The notes: generated by a model from the sequence alone, not told the origin. Counted from the stretch's first letter, positions 1 through 8,658 are shown. The stretch is 64,000 nt of DNA from JBEGHD01 sp049334165 (GCA_049334165.1 JBEGHD010000002.1), one strand, 5' to 3'. Made by a program: numbers and translations.

Positions 1-642
1 CCAGCTGATCAACCAGGCGTAATCGAACTCGTTGTTTTTTACAAAAGGAATGGTCGTTTTGGTGCTGTTTTCAATCGTTACCCAATTCTCGCTTTCGGTA
101 GGTGAATCATCCTGATTGGCTGTCACCTCTGAGAAAGAGGTTGCAGGTGTGTCAGCAATTTTTTGCTTCATTGTTACATCCGGACTGAAGTAGAGCATCG
201 ACCCGATGATGATTCCAACTCCTACCTGACCGATCACCTTGAACTTGCCAGCAAGCCCTGCCTTATTCTTTTTGAATACCTTGATGTAGTCGTCAATGAA
301 GCCGATGCTACCGAGCCAAACTGTGGCCACTAGCATGGTTTGCACGTAGATGTTTGTGAGATCAGCAAAAAGTAGAGCTGGAATGAAAATGCTCGCCAGG
401 ATGATGATTCCACCCATGGTTGGTGTTCCGGCTTTTTGTGTTTGACCTTCGAGTCCGAGATCGCGAACCGATTCGCCAACTTGCTTGTAGCGAAGCCAGT
501 TGATCAGCCTTTTGCCAAACAAAAGAGAAATGATCAGCGAAGTGATGATGGCTGCAGCCGCCCTGAAGGAAATGTACTGAAACAGTCCTGCTCCGGGGAA
601 GTCATAGGCATTGTCGAGATATTCAAAAAGGTGATACAGCAT
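1..642 (-). CDS. mraY: MraY, phospho-MurNAc-pentapeptide transferase (3' end cut by window)
   Basis: MraY transfers phospho-MurNAc-pentapeptide from UDP to undecaprenyl phosphate, making lipid I at the inner membrane. The minus strand is open from an ATG at 642 to the window edge, giving 214 codons of an integral membrane protein. Family landmarks are GTPTMGG (from about residue 74) and GFIDDYIKVFKKN, which carries the catalytic aspartates. After a membrane segment ending near FSPDVT there is a polar stretch of about 50 residues before the chain re-enters the membrane; long insertions here are, as I recall, usual in Bacteroidota MraY. The start codon shares one base with the murE stop, so the genes are translationally coupled. 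The C-terminal half lies outside the window. Confidence 0.96.
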   Translation of the reverse strand, partial: MLYHLFEYLDNAYDFPGAGLFQYISFRAAAAIITSLIISLLFGKRLINWLRYKQVGESVRDLGLEGQTQKAGTPTMGGIIILASIFIPALLFADLTNIYVQTMLVATVWLGSIGFIDDYIKVFKKNKAGLAGKFKVIGQVGVGIIIGSMLYFSPDVTMKQKIADTPATSFSEVTANQDDSPTESENWVTIENSTKTTIPFVKNNEFDYAWLISW

Positions 643-2105
643 TACTTCTCCAGGGTTTTGAGGGTTTCGTTCACTATTTTGAGGTCGTCAAAATCTTTTT
701 TCACTCCGTTGATTTCCTGATACTTTTCGTGTCCTTTTCCGGCAATCAGAATGATGTCGCCATTTGTTGCCATTGTGCATGCCAACTTGATTGCTTCTCT
801 GCGATCAGTTAGCGAGAGTGTCTTTTTCATCTGCACCGGATCCAGACCGGTTTTCATGTCGTCAATAATTGCCTGTGGATCTTCCGTTCTCGGGTTGTCC
901 GAAGTGAGGATCACCTGATCTGAGTAGTGGGCGGCAAGTTCTGCCATCACCGGGCGTTTGGCTGTGTCGCGATCTCCGCCACATCCCACAATCGTGATCA
1001 CTTTTTCGTTTCCGGTGCGAATGTTTTGAATGGTTTTCAGCACATTCTTTAGTGCATCGGGTGTGTGTGCGTAGTCGACAATAGCCGTTACGTTGTTTGG
1101 CGTTTTGACGTACTGGAATCTTCCGTCCACAGCTTTGAGCGTGCTGATTTTTGTGAGCACTTCCATTTGATCGGCTTCCAGCTCCATAGCCACTCCGTAA
1201 ACTGCCAGCAGGTTGTAGGCGTTGAAATCACCAATCAATCTGCTGTAAAGGTCTTTGCCTCCAAGTGTCATGTGGAGTCCGCTAAACTGATTTTCGATCA
1301 GCTTTGCGCGGTAGTCGGCCATCGATTTTAGTCCGAAAGTTCTTTTGAGTGCTTTGGTGTTTTGCAGCATCACTTCGCCTCGCGAGTCGTCCACGTTTAC
1401 CAGCGCGAAAGCATCTTCCGGCAGGTTGTCGAAAAGAAGTTTTTTTGCTCTGATATACTCTTTGAAAGTCTTGTGGTAATCGAGGTGCTCGTGTGTGATG
1501 TTGGTGAAAACTCCGCCACTGAATTTCGCTCCTGTCACACGGTGTTGCACCAATGCGTGCGAACTCACTTCCATGAAGCAGTATTCGCAACCTGCTTCCG
1601 TCATTTCGGCCAGTAGCTGATTGAAACTGATCGCATCAGGAGTAGTGTGCGTTGCAGGAATTTCTTTGTCGTTGATCCAGTTGCTTACCGTGGAAATCAA
1701 ACCGCAGCTGTAGCCCAACTCTCTGAAAAGATTGAAGAGTAGAGTGGTGGTCGTTGTTTTCCCGTTGGTTCCGGTGATTCCAACCAGCTTGAGGTTTTCC
1801 GAAGGGTGATCGTAAAAGTTAGCTGCGATGTAGCCCAGAGACTCACGCGAATCTTTCACCTTTACGAAAGTCACTTGTTCGGGAAGTTCTGCAGGTAGCT
1901 CTTCGCAAACTACAGCCACTGCACCTTGCTCGACAGCTTTCTGGATAAATTGGTGACCATCGGCTTTTTCTCCGCGAATTGCCACAAACAAACCACCTTT
2001 TTCTACAGCTCTTGAGTCGAACGTGATAGCGCTCACCTCGCGGTCAGTAGATCCGGTAACATCTGTGATGCGTGCTTTGTACAGTATGTCCTTTAGCACT
2101 TTCAT
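642..2105 (-). CDS. murE: MurE, UDP-MurNAc-L-Ala-D-Glu:meso-diaminopimelate ligase
   Basis: ATP-dependent cytoplasmic ligase that adds the third residue of the peptidoglycan stem peptide. The 487 residues show the Mur ligase order: an N-terminal domain, the ATP loop GITGTNGKTTTT at residues 109-120, a central domain with the Lys region RAKKLLF near 219-225 (the carbamylated lysine in this family), and a C-terminal domain with DNPR at 403-406. DNPR is the signature of enzymes that select meso-diaminopimelate rather than lysine, so A1-gamma type peptidoglycan is predicted. The start overlaps the ftsI stop by 4 bp and the stop shares a base with the mraY start, as in a tightly packed dcw operon. 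Confidence 0.97.
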   Translation of the reverse strand: MKVLKDILYKARITDVTGSTDREVSAITFDSRAVEKGGLFVAIRGEKADGHQFIQKAVEQGAVAVVCEELPAELPEQVTFVKVKDSRESLGYIAANFYDHPSENLKLVGITGTNGKTTTTTLLFNLFRELGYSCGLISTVSNWINDKEIPATHTTPDAISFNQLLAEMTEAGCEYCFMEVSSHALVQHRVTGAKFSGGVFTNITHEHLDYHKTFKEYIRAKKLLFDNLPEDAFALVNVDDSRGEVMLQNTKALKRTFGLKSMADYRAKLIENQFSGLHMTLGGKDLYSRLIGDFNAYNLLAVYGVAMELEADQMEVLTKISTLKAVDGRFQYVKTPNNVTAIVDYAHTPDALKNVLKTIQNIRTGNEKVITIVGCGGDRDTAKRPVMAELAAHYSDQVILTSDNPRTEDPQAIIDDMKTGLDPVQMKKTLSLTDRREAIKLACTMATNGDIILIAGKGHEKYQEINGVKKDFDDLKIVNETLKTLEK

Positions 2106-4204
2106 GAGAGTTCGATGGTTATTGTTTTATAATTTGAAGCTCTTGCGCCTGGAATGATCGATTGCTTTTTGACCGTTCCACTGCCTATTACCTTTACTTC
2201 GAGTCCTTTCGATTCGAGCAGAAACAAAGCGTCCTGCAAGCCCATGCCTTTCACATTTGGCACGAGGTTTTGCGGAATTGTCCTGTCGGTGATTTCAACC
2301 TTGTCTTCTTTGGTCGAGGTGGTCACCCAATCGGATTTTGCTTTTACTTCTGTAGGGATTTCCAGCGTTGCAAAGACACTGGCCAGCTCTTTCTGGCTAC
2401 CACTTTTTGAAACCGGAATTCTGCTGTAGTCGGTCGAATCCGGCATTTCCTCGGCCAGGTCGAAGCGCGTTGCGTAAATTTTGTCTGCGAGATCTTTGAA
2501 GACCGGAGCGGAAATCGAGCTTCCGTAGTAGATCCCCAAATTAGGTTCGCTCACCATCACGATGCACGAATAGCGAGGATTGTCAGTTGGGAAGTACCCT
2601 ACAAAAGAAGCGCGGTAGCGAGTGTCGAGATACTGGCCACCAGCATTGATTTTTGCAGTTCCTGTTTTTCCGGCAACGGTATAGCGATTGTTGTTGAAAG
2701 CGTTTTCAGCAGTTCCGCTTTCCACCACTCCTTCCAGCATTTTCTGGCATTTTTCTACCGTCTCATCTGAGCAAATCGATTCCTGAAGAACTACGGGCTT
2801 TACTTCTTTGATCTTACCTCCACTTTCGCGCATGGCCTGCACAAACAGCGGCTTCACCAATTTTCCATCGTTGGCAATGGCGTTGTAGTAAGCCAGTGTT
2901 TGCAGTGGTGTTTGCTGAAGTTCATAACCGATGGACATCTGCGTGAGACTGATTCCCGACCAGTTGCCTTCCCCGGCTTTGCTGTAAATTTTTGGAGTGG
3001 TTTCTCCTTTAATGCTAATACCGAGTGGGTTGTGAACGCCCATCCTGAAAAGCTTGTCCAGAAATTTCTGTTGATTAGCTCCGTATGCTTTTGAGATCAA
3101 CTTGGCCGTTCCCACGTTTGAAGAAAGTTCGAAAGCTTCTTCAACAGTGATTTTGCCGTTTCCGCCTTTGTCGTAATTCGAGTCTTTCATCGGGATTCCG
3201 TGGAAGTAGGTAATTCCTTTTCCGGTTTCCACGCTGTCGGTGAGTTCGATGAGTCCATCGTCAAGCGCTGCCATGAGCGACATGAGCTTAAAGGTTGATC
3301 CCGGCTCGTTGCTCTGGGCGATGGCCAGGTTGAAAACTTCGTTGTAAGCTCCGGTTTCATCGTCTTTGGTGAGGTTCGAGATGGCTTTGATGTAGCCAGT
3401 TTCTACTTCCATCAAAACAACCGTTCCCCATTTTGCATCGTGTTTTTTGAGCTGTCGTTCGAGGGCGTGTGTAGCAACATCCTGCAGGTGAACATCGATA
3501 GAGGAGATGATGTCCATTCCCTCTTTGGGTTCCACGATGTAGTCGTCAGACATCGGTCTCCAGATTCCTCCCGCAATTTTTTCTTCAAGACGCTGGCCTT
3601 TCACTCCAGAGAGTTCGCGGTCGTAGGCGAGTTCAATTCCCACACTCCCTGCATCGCGGTTGATTCCGATTGTTCTTGAAGCGAGCTTGCCAAAAGGCTT
3701 TGTGCGCACTTCTTCTTTTTCGATGATGAAACCACTTTCGAAACGTCCCTGACGGATGAATGGAAAGTTGCGAAGCTCATTGAGTTTGTGGTAGTCGAGG
3801 TTTCGCTTGATCAGCTTGTAGCGATGACCTTCGGTGTAAGCCTGCTCGAAAAAGCGTTTGTACTCGCGTTTTGATTTGTCGCCAAAAACTTGCGAAAACC
3901 GCAGAGCCATCGAGTCGAGGTTGGCTTTGAAAAACTCTTCGTCAATGGCTTCAGATTGAGTGTCCCAGTAAACATCGTATTCGGGAACCGATGTGGCGAG
4001 CAGGCTGCCGTCCGCAGAAAAAATCTGACCGCGAGACGGGTTGATGTCCTTAACCACGTAGGTGAAGTTTTTGGCTTTCTTCTCCCACTTTTCGTCCTTG
4101 ATGAATTGAATGCTAAAGATCTTGCCCATGATGGCTAGACCCAGCACACACAGCAGGCTGTAGATGATCCAGGATCGGGTTGCTATGTCTTTTTCGTTTT
4201 TCAA
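2102..4204 (-). CDS. ftsI: FtsI/PBP3-type peptidoglycan transpeptidase with C-terminal PASTA domain
   Basis: Septal D,D-transpeptidase that crosslinks peptidoglycan during division. One N-terminal membrane anchor lies at residues about 12-33, followed by a PBP dimerisation domain and the transpeptidase domain. All three penicillin-binding motifs are present: STFK at 303-306 (acylated serine), SSN at 361-363 and KTG at 513-515. The last ~55 residues (from about 647) form a single PASTA domain beginning LVPNVKGMGLQDA, an arrangement common in Bacteroidota. It lies between the FtsL-like gene (33 bp upstream) and murE (4 bp overlap), the standard dcw place for ftsI. Confidence 0.96.
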   Translation of the reverse strand: MKNEKDIATRSWIIYSLLCVLGLAIMGKIFSIQFIKDEKWEKKAKNFTYVVKDINPSRGQIFSADGSLLATSVPEYDVYWDTQSEAIDEEFFKANLDSMALRFSQVFGDKSKREYKRFFEQAYTEGHRYKLIKRNLDYHKLNELRNFPFIRQGRFESGFIIEKEEVRTKPFGKLASRTIGINRDAGSVGIELAYDRELSGVKGQRLEEKIAGGIWRPMSDDYIVEPKEGMDIISSIDVHLQDVATHALERQLKKHDAKWGTVVLMEVETGYIKAISNLTKDDETGAYNEVFNLAIAQSNEPGSTFKLMSLMAALDDGLIELTDSVETGKGITYFHGIPMKDSNYDKGGNGKITVEEAFELSSNVGTAKLISKAYGANQQKFLDKLFRMGVHNPLGISIKGETTPKIYSKAGEGNWSGISLTQMSIGYELQQTPLQTLAYYNAIANDGKLVKPLFVQAMRESGGKIKEVKPVVLQESICSDETVEKCQKMLEGVVESGTAENAFNNNRYTVAGKTGTAKINAGGQYLDTRYRASFVGYFPTDNPRYSCIVMVSEPNLGIYYGSSISAPVFKDLADKIYATRFDLAEEMPDSTDYSRIPVSKSGSQKELASVFATLEIPTEVKAKSDWVTTSTKEDKVEITDRTIPQNLVPNVKGMGLQDALFLLESKGLEVKVIGSGTVKKQSIIPGARASNYKTITIELS

Positions 4205-4237
4205 TTCAGTTTTTTTTCACTCGTGTTTGTCAGTTTT

Positions 4238-4624
4238 TCAATCTTCGAAATAGCTCTCGTCTACTTCGATTACTTCCGGGGGCGAGGTGCTTTCTTTCAG
4301 TCCCATAGAAGCGATGTCTTTTGCCACCTGGCTCTGCTGCTTTTTAGTTTCAAGCATGCTCTTGGTGGTGTTGTATTCTGAGCGGAGTTCTTCGAGTTCG
4401 CTCCGCGTTTTTTCAATTTTTCTTTCAGTGTTCTCAAACCAATAGCCCCACGAAATGGTGAGGATGAAAATGAAAGTGAGAAACAGCACGAAAGGCATAT
4501 GGCGAGTCACTTCCTCGCGGGTCAAAAACTCTCCGCTGAGCAAGTTGGTGATGCTCCTGGCAAAGCGGTTTTTCTTCCGCTTTTTGGGTTGTTCGCTTTC
4601 TGGTTTTTTAAACTTGTTGCTCAT
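4238..4624 (-). CDS. FtsL-like division protein
   Basis: A 128-residue bitopic protein with a basic cytoplasmic head (PKKRKKNRF), one membrane helix at about residues 45-62 (FVLFLTFIFILTISWGYWF) and a periplasmic coiled coil (KIEKTRSELEELRSEYNTT and following). This topology and the position between rsmH and ftsI identify it as the FtsL/FtsB-like component that bridges early division proteins to FtsWI. Sequence conservation in this family is low, so the call rests on topology and synteny. Its start overlaps the rsmH stop by 4 bp, which suggests coupled translation. Confidence 0.85.
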   Translation of the reverse strand: MSNKFKKPESEQPKKRKKNRFARSITNLLSGEFLTREEVTRHMPFVLFLTFIFILTISWGYWFENTERKIEKTRSELEELRSEYNTTKSMLETKKQQSQVAKDIASMGLKESTSPPEVIEVDESYFED

Positions 4625-5532
4625 GGCAATCGCTCTGCTATTCTCAATTTGGCGCTTCGTGAGCGCGGGTTTCTTTCTATTTCTTCATCGCTCGGCACGA
4701 TGGGCTTTGAGTGAAGTGGCTTCAATGGCCTGATCAGGTTTCCGTAGAAATCCTTTTCAACTTTCCCTTCGATGTTTCCCGTTTTCATGAGGTGTTTCAC
4801 TGGCCGGTCTTCCAGCGAGTGGTAGCTCATAATCACCAGTCTTCCTCCAGGCTTTAGCATGTCGGTTGTCTGACTGAGAAACTGCTCCAGCGCTTCCATC
4901 TCTTTGTTGACCTCAATTCGCAGCGCCTGAAAAACCTGTGCGTAAAAGCGGTTTTCCTTTCCTCTCCTGGCAAACTTTGAAATCGCTTTTTGCAGCTGCC
5001 CTGTGGTTGCTATCTCCTGATCGGATCTCACATTCGTGATGTGTGTTGCCAGCTGGTGAGCGTTTTTCAATTCACCGTACTCTCTGAAAATTCTTCTCAG
5101 GTCTTCGAGCTCGTAGCTGTTCACAATCTCCTTTGCAGTCAATCTGTCGAGCCTGTTCATCCGCATGTCCAGTTCGGCATCTCCGCGAGTGGAAAAACCC
5201 CTCTCGGTGGCGTCCACCTGGTGAGATGAAATGCCGAGGTCTGCGAGAATTCCGTCTACCGGAAGCAGTCGCATCGCTTTCAGGTGGTTTTTCATAAACC
5301 TGAAATTCTGCGGTACGAAGGTGAGCCGCGGGTCGTCAATCACGTTTTCCGCTGCATCGCTGTCCTGGTCGAAAGCAATCAACTTTCCCTCTTCACCCAA
5401 TTTGTTTAAGATCGCTTTGGAGTGCCCGCCTCCTCCGTAGGTGGCATCCACGTAAACCCCGTTCGGCTGGATATCCAATCCCTCGATGCATTCCTCGATC
5501 ATCACCGGGATGTGGTATTCCTCATTTTTCAT
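4621..5532 (-). CDS. rsmH: RsmH (MraW), 16S rRNA C1402 N4-methyltransferase
   Basis: SAM-dependent methyltransferase acting on 16S rRNA C1402. The ATG at 5532 gives 303 residues starting MKNEEYHIPVMIEEC, the conserved N-terminus of the family. The open frame runs further upstream to 5628, but that would overlap mraZ and add 32 unrelated residues, so it was rejected. Landmarks are DATYGGGGHS (SAM site), DLGISSHQVD and RPLKPLHSKPIVPS near the C-terminus. The start is 10 bp after the mraZ stop. It is the second gene of the dcw cluster. Confidence 0.96.
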   Translation of the reverse strand: MKNEEYHIPVMIEECIEGLDIQPNGVYVDATYGGGGHSKAILNKLGEEGKLIAFDQDSDAAENVIDDPRLTFVPQNFRFMKNHLKAMRLLPVDGILADLGISSHQVDATERGFSTRGDAELDMRMNRLDRLTAKEIVNSYELEDLRRIFREYGELKNAHQLATHITNVRSDQEIATTGQLQKAISKFARRGKENRFYAQVFQALRIEVNKEMEALEQFLSQTTDMLKPGGRLVIMSYHSLEDRPVKHLMKTGNIEGKVEKDFYGNLIRPLKPLHSKPIVPSDEEIERNPRSRSAKLRIAERLP

Positions 5533-5542
5533 GGAGGTGGGG

Positions 5543-6037
5543 TTATTTATTCGACCCTTCCGGGCCGCCTTGGTTCTCAATATCTCTGCGCACTTCTTCT
5601 GCCAGTTCTCCAAAGTCGAAGTCCTCATCGAGGATCTCCGCTTCGTAGCTGGCCTTGCTCCAGATGTCGATCTTTTCGCCCTGGCCAGTCACTTTCAATT
5701 CCTTGCTCTTTCCGGTTTCGATTCCCGCGTACTCTAGCAGAGTGGATGGAATCAAAATTCGCCCGGCACTATCGAGCTCGAGCAGAGTAGCGCCTTTCAT
5801 GAACTTTCGCTGAAAAAGCTGGTGCTTCCGGTTGTATCGGCTCAAGCGGCTCATCTCGTCATTCACCTTATCCCATTCGGGCTTCGGGTAAAGCACCAGG
5901 CACTTCTGGAAAATGTCGCGGTTGATCACAAGGCCATGATGAAGCACCTCCTCCAAAGCTTTTCTAAGCTTGGCGGGGAACATCATGCGGCCCTTTGCGT
6001 CCACCTTAACATCGTATTCTCCTAGAAGATTCAGCAT
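5543..6037 (-). CDS. mraZ: MraZ, dcw operon transcriptional regulator
   Basis: A 164-residue double SpoVT/AbrB-fold protein. Each half carries the family signature: VDAKGRMMFPAKLR in the first and LDSAGRILIPSTLLEYAGI in the second. MraZ forms ring oligomers, binds tandem repeats in front of its own gene and controls the division and cell wall operon. As the first gene of the cluster, with a matching 10-bp repeat array just upstream (6076-6111), autoregulation is expected. The C-terminal tail (DEDFDFGELAEEVRRDIEN) is acidic and probably flexible. Confidence 0.97.
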   Translation of the reverse strand: MLNLLGEYDVKVDAKGRMMFPAKLRKALEEVLHHGLVINRDIFQKCLVLYPKPEWDKVNDEMSRLSRYNRKHQLFQRKFMKGATLLELDSAGRILIPSTLLEYAGIETGKSKELKVTGQGEKIDIWSKASYEAEILDEDFDFGELAEEVRRDIENQGGPEGSNK

Positions 6038-6075
6038 ATTCTGTTCACGAATTGAAGGTAAAAGTAGAAATTATT

Positions 6076-6111
6076 TACCACAATTTGACACGATCTACCA
6101 CTTTTTACCAC
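6076..6111 (-). promoter_or_regulatory. Putative MraZ operator: four direct repeats with 10-bp period
   Basis: Read on the minus strand, towards mraZ, the units are AAAGTGGTAA, AAAGTGGTAG, ATCGTGTCAA and ATTGTGGTAA, directly abutting with an exact 10-bp period. On the plus strand the cores are TACCAC at 6076-6081, TGACAC at 6086-6091, TACCAC at 6096-6101 and TACCAC at 6106-6111. MraZ is known to bind direct repeats spaced one DNA turn apart (TGGGN-type in E. coli, AAAGTG-type in mycoplasmas, from memory). The array begins about 40 bp upstream of the mraZ ATG, where a repressor or activator site would be expected. The repeats are seen directly; MraZ binding is inferred. Confidence 0.75.
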
Positions 6112-6343
6112 TTTGTTGAAAACTTGTAACGAGTGGTTGAAATCGTTATTGCTGACGGGAGCTTGAGAAAGATTTTGAAACTGGCTGAAAAGTAGTCTGC
6201 TAAAGGATTTTTGTGGAGATAGGGAAAATGATTTCTGAACATAGCTTCGTGGAGAGTGTCATTGAAAGAGGTGGGAGAAAGTGGGGAGGAAGGTGTAATT
6301 TGAGGTCGGTTTTTGATTCCCGACCGAGGGACCTATTTTTATT

Positions 6344-6351
6344 TACTTTTG
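6344..6351 (+). promoter_or_regulatory. Bacteroidota -7 box (TACTTTTG) for the hydrolase gene
   Basis: TACTTTTG matches the TAnnTTTG consensus for the primary sigma factor of Bacteroidota and lies 22 bp before the ATG of the downstream gene. No TTTG -33 element at good spacing was seen, so support rests on the -7 box alone. Confidence 0.45.
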
Positions 6352-6373
6352 AAGAAAATTACGATTAACAGGC

Positions 6374-7135
6374 ATGGAGCATCAATTGAAAGAATCGGGG
6401 AAGTACAAGTACATCGATCGCGGTGAAGGCGAGCCGATTGTGATTTTACACGGGCTTTTTGGAGCGCTAAGCAATTTTGACGGAGTGTTGGATCATTTTT
6501 CCAAAACTCACCGCGTCATCATTCCGATGTTGCCCATTTACGATTTGCCACTGCTGAAGACCAATGTGAAGAAGCTTGCAGATTTTCTCCGCGACTTTTT
6601 GAAACACATGAAATTCGACAAGGTGAACCTGTTAGGAAACTCTCTCGGTGGTCACATCGCTTTGGTCTTTGCCAAGAATTTTCCAGATAGAGTGAATTCC
6701 ATGACTCTGACAGGAAGCAGCGGGCTTTACGAAAATGCATTCGGTGCTTCTTTTCCCAGAAGAGAGGACAAAGAGTTTATCCGCAAAAAAGTGGCTGTTA
6801 CTTTTTACGATCCGGCTTTGGCAACTGACGAATTGGTTGACGAGTGTTACGAGGTGGTGAACGACAGAAACCGACTGATTCGGATTTTGGCCATTGCCAA
6901 AAGTGCCATTCGCCACAACATGGCCAAAGACCTGCCGGAAATGACCATGCCGGTTTGCCTGATTTGGGGAAAAGACGACACCATCACGCCTCCGGATGTA
7001 GCCAGAGAATTTCACGAAAAGCTGCCGGACTCCGATCTCTACTGGATCGATAAATGTGGCCACGCGCCAATGATGGAGCGCCCTGAGGAGTTTAATAAGC
7101 TTCTGGATGCCTGGCTGAAAGAGCGCAACATTTAG
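6374..7135 (+). CDS. Alpha/beta hydrolase
   Basis: A cytoplasmic 253-residue hydrolase of the alpha/beta fold, without a signal peptide. The oxyanion motif HG is at residues 26-27, the nucleophile elbow GNSLGG puts Ser90 as the catalytic serine, and the acid and base are likely in the WGKDDTITP segment (about Asp201/202) and His230 (CGHAPMMERP). The family includes esterases, C-C bond hydrolases and haloperoxidase-like enzymes; the substrate cannot be told from the sequence. The gene is transcribed away from mraZ and is followed by engB, an arrangement I recall from other Flavobacteriia. Confidence 0.88.
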   Translation: MEHQLKESGKYKYIDRGEGEPIVILHGLFGALSNFDGVLDHFSKTHRVIIPMLPIYDLPLLKTNVKKLADFLRDFLKHMKFDKVNLLGNSLGGHIALVFAKNFPDRVNSMTLTGSSGLYENAFGASFPRREDKEFIRKKVAVTFYDPALATDELVDECYEVVNDRNRLIRILAIAKSAIRHNMAKDLPEMTMPVCLIWGKDDTITPPDVAREFHEKLPDSDLYWIDKCGHAPMMERPEEFNKLLDAWLKERNI

Positions 7136-7167
7136 TGCTTTTCTTTAATGTCCGATGTTTACGTTAC

Positions 7168-7185
7168 GCCTGCCTACCGGCAGGC
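7168..7185. repeat. Short GC-rich inverted repeat (GCCTGCC-TACC-GGCAGGC)
   Basis: Perfect 7-bp arms around a TACC loop in the gap between the hydrolase and engB, much richer in GC than the surroundings. Similar CCTGCC/GGCAGG palindromes recur in many Bacteroidota genomes as dispersed repeats. It lacks a following T-run, so it is not a typical intrinsic terminator. Only one clear copy is present in this window. Confidence 0.5.
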
Positions 7186-7338
7186 AGGCTCGTTTTGAAA
7201 ACAGTCATTTACCATAGTAAAATCTTTGGTTTTCAAAGCTTCGCAAGCCTCAAACTCGAACACTTAAGTTCAAGCACTTGACTTTATAGATTATAGAAAG
7301 GCATTAATTAAGTACACACATCAAAGCCTCTTTCTTTT

Positions 7339-7950
7339 ATGGAAATCAAGACAGCTGAGTTTGTCATTAGCAACACGGATCCGAAGTTGTGTCCCGAGCC
7401 AAAGTACCCAGAGTATGCATTTATTGGGCGATCCAATGTGGGCAAGTCCTCGCTGATCAACATGCTGACCAACAACAACAAGTTGGCTAAGACTTCTCAA
7501 ACGCCTGGGAAAACGCAGCTCATCAACCACTTTGTGATCAACGAGAATTTCGATCCGTGGTTTTTAGTTGACTTGCCGGGTTATGGTTATGCCAAGGCTC
7601 CCAAGAAAGAGAAGAATCGCTGGCAGGGATTTATCACGACTTACCTCAAAAAGCGCGAAAACCTGATGTGCGTGATGGTGTTGCTCGACAGCCGCCACGA
7701 GGCTCAGAAGAAAGATCTGGAGTTCATGGAGTGGCTGGGTGAAAACTCAATCCCTTTTGTAATGGTGTTCACCAAAGCCGACAAACTTTCGAGCGCTCAG
7801 CTCAACAAGAATTTGCTGGCCTACAAAAAAGAGATGCTAAAGTACTGGGAGTTCCTGCCCGATGTTTTTACAACAAGCGCCACGGCCCACAAGGGAAAGG
7901 ATGCGATTTTGAAGTACATCGAAAAAATCAACGTTGGGTTTAGTCGCTAA
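7339..7950 (+). CDS. engB: EngB/YsxC/YihA GTPase, ribosome assembly
   Basis: Essential TrmE-Era-EngA-EngB family GTPase that acts in large ribosomal subunit assembly. In 203 residues the G motifs are in order: G1 GRSNVGKSS, G2 TSQTPGKTQ, G3 DLPGYGYAKAP, G4 FTKADK and G5 TSATAHKGK. The DLPGYGYA form of G3 is diagnostic of this family. Length matches the family (about 200 residues). It is preceded by a ~200-bp gap and stands as a single gene. Confidence 0.97.
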   Translation: MEIKTAEFVISNTDPKLCPEPKYPEYAFIGRSNVGKSSLINMLTNNNKLAKTSQTPGKTQLINHFVINENFDPWFLVDLPGYGYAKAPKKEKNRWQGFITTYLKKRENLMCVMVLLDSRHEAQKKDLEFMEWLGENSIPFVMVFTKADKLSSAQLNKNLLAYKKEMLKYWEFLPDVFTTSATAHKGKDAILKYIEKINVGFSR

Positions 7951-8004
7951 GATCTTTTAACTTCGGAATTCAAGCTTAATGTAGTTTCATTAAAACTGAG
8001 CACT

Positions 8005-8658
8005 ATGAATTACCGGAAAGTTGCTTTCATTCTATTGTTGCCATTTCTGTTGGAACCACTTGTAGGTTGTCACGAAGATGATGAAACGGATTATACAAAT
8101 CACTTTTATCGGGAATTAACTCACTGCGGACTGACTGTGTACGGTATTGATAACCGAGAGGCGTCACCTGAAGTGGCAAATGCTGTAAACATTGATTACG
8201 AATTTGTTGAGGAGGCTTTTGGTTTGAGTTTGTGGGTGCGCAGAGAAGAATCAACAGACTTCTGCTCTTCGCTGTTTCCAGGCAACTTCAGTTTTTTGTC
8301 TAAAGCCTATGCACTCGGGCCTTTGCACAGGAATATGTTCCACTACACTTTAATGGATCAGATTGAAAAAATAGAAGTGAAGTCAGTGGATGCGTTTGGT
8401 AGCGATTTGCCTGCCGGTTCTGATGTAACTCATTTATTCGCATTTCGGGAGGGTTTTAATTACTACTCAGAAAGCGAATATGTAGAACTTCTTCCTTCAG
8501 AATTTTCTGTAGAAGGCGATGGTGGTCGCACACTCAAAATCCAGCTGTATTTAATGGAGCCCCAGGGTTATTCCAATAACTTTCAATTTGATATTGCAAT
8601 CCATTTGACTGACGGACGTGTTATTGAAACTCGGTCAGAAGAATTTTATGTAGAATGA
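8005..8658 (+). CDS. Hypothetical lipoprotein, paralogue of the next gene
   Basis: A 217-residue protein starting with a lipoprotein signal peptide: MNYRKVAFILLLPFLLEPLV followed by the lipobox cysteine in LVGC (Cys22). No enzyme motif was seen. The middle and C-terminal parts resemble the protein encoded at 8831-9457, sharing FGSDLPAGSDVTHLF/FGPDLPAGSDITDLF, a LMEP/LMEA segment and the ending LTDGRVIET/LSDGRTLEA. The pair looks like a tandem duplication. It may belong to a Bacteroidota lipoprotein family of unknown function; I cannot name it with confidence. Cysteines outside the lipobox are at the start of the mature domain (THCGL) and at DFCSS. Confidence 0.82.
   Translation: MNYRKVAFILLLPFLLEPLVGCHEDDETDYTNHFYRELTHCGLTVYGIDNREASPEVANAVNIDYEFVEEAFGLSLWVRREESTDFCSSLFPGNFSFLSKAYALGPLHRNMFHYTLMDQIEKIEVKSVDAFGSDLPAGSDVTHLFAFREGFNYYSESEYVELLPSEFSVEGDGGRTLKIQLYLMEPQGYSNNFQFDIAIHLTDGRVIETRSEEFYVE

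Larger units (their letters stand above)
6038..6373. other. Divergent intergenic region between mraZ and an alpha/beta hydrolase
   Basis: This 336-bp gap separates mraZ (leftward) from the hydrolase (rightward). It holds the MraZ-type repeat array near the mraZ end and a TAnnTTTG box near the hydrolase end. There is also a small GGTCGG/CCGACC inverted repeat (6304-6309 and 6320-6325) of unknown role. I see no ORF or RNA gene in the remaining stretch, 6125-6300. Confidence 0.6.

Noticed and set aside
5533..5628. N-terminal extension of rsmH
   Set aside because: It overlaps the mraZ end and precedes the conserved RsmH start at 5532.
7168..7185. GCCTGCC-TACC-GGCAGGC as a terminator of the hydrolase gene
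   Set aside because: There is no T-run after the hairpin, and similar palindromes are dispersed repeats in related genomes; listed as a repeat instead.
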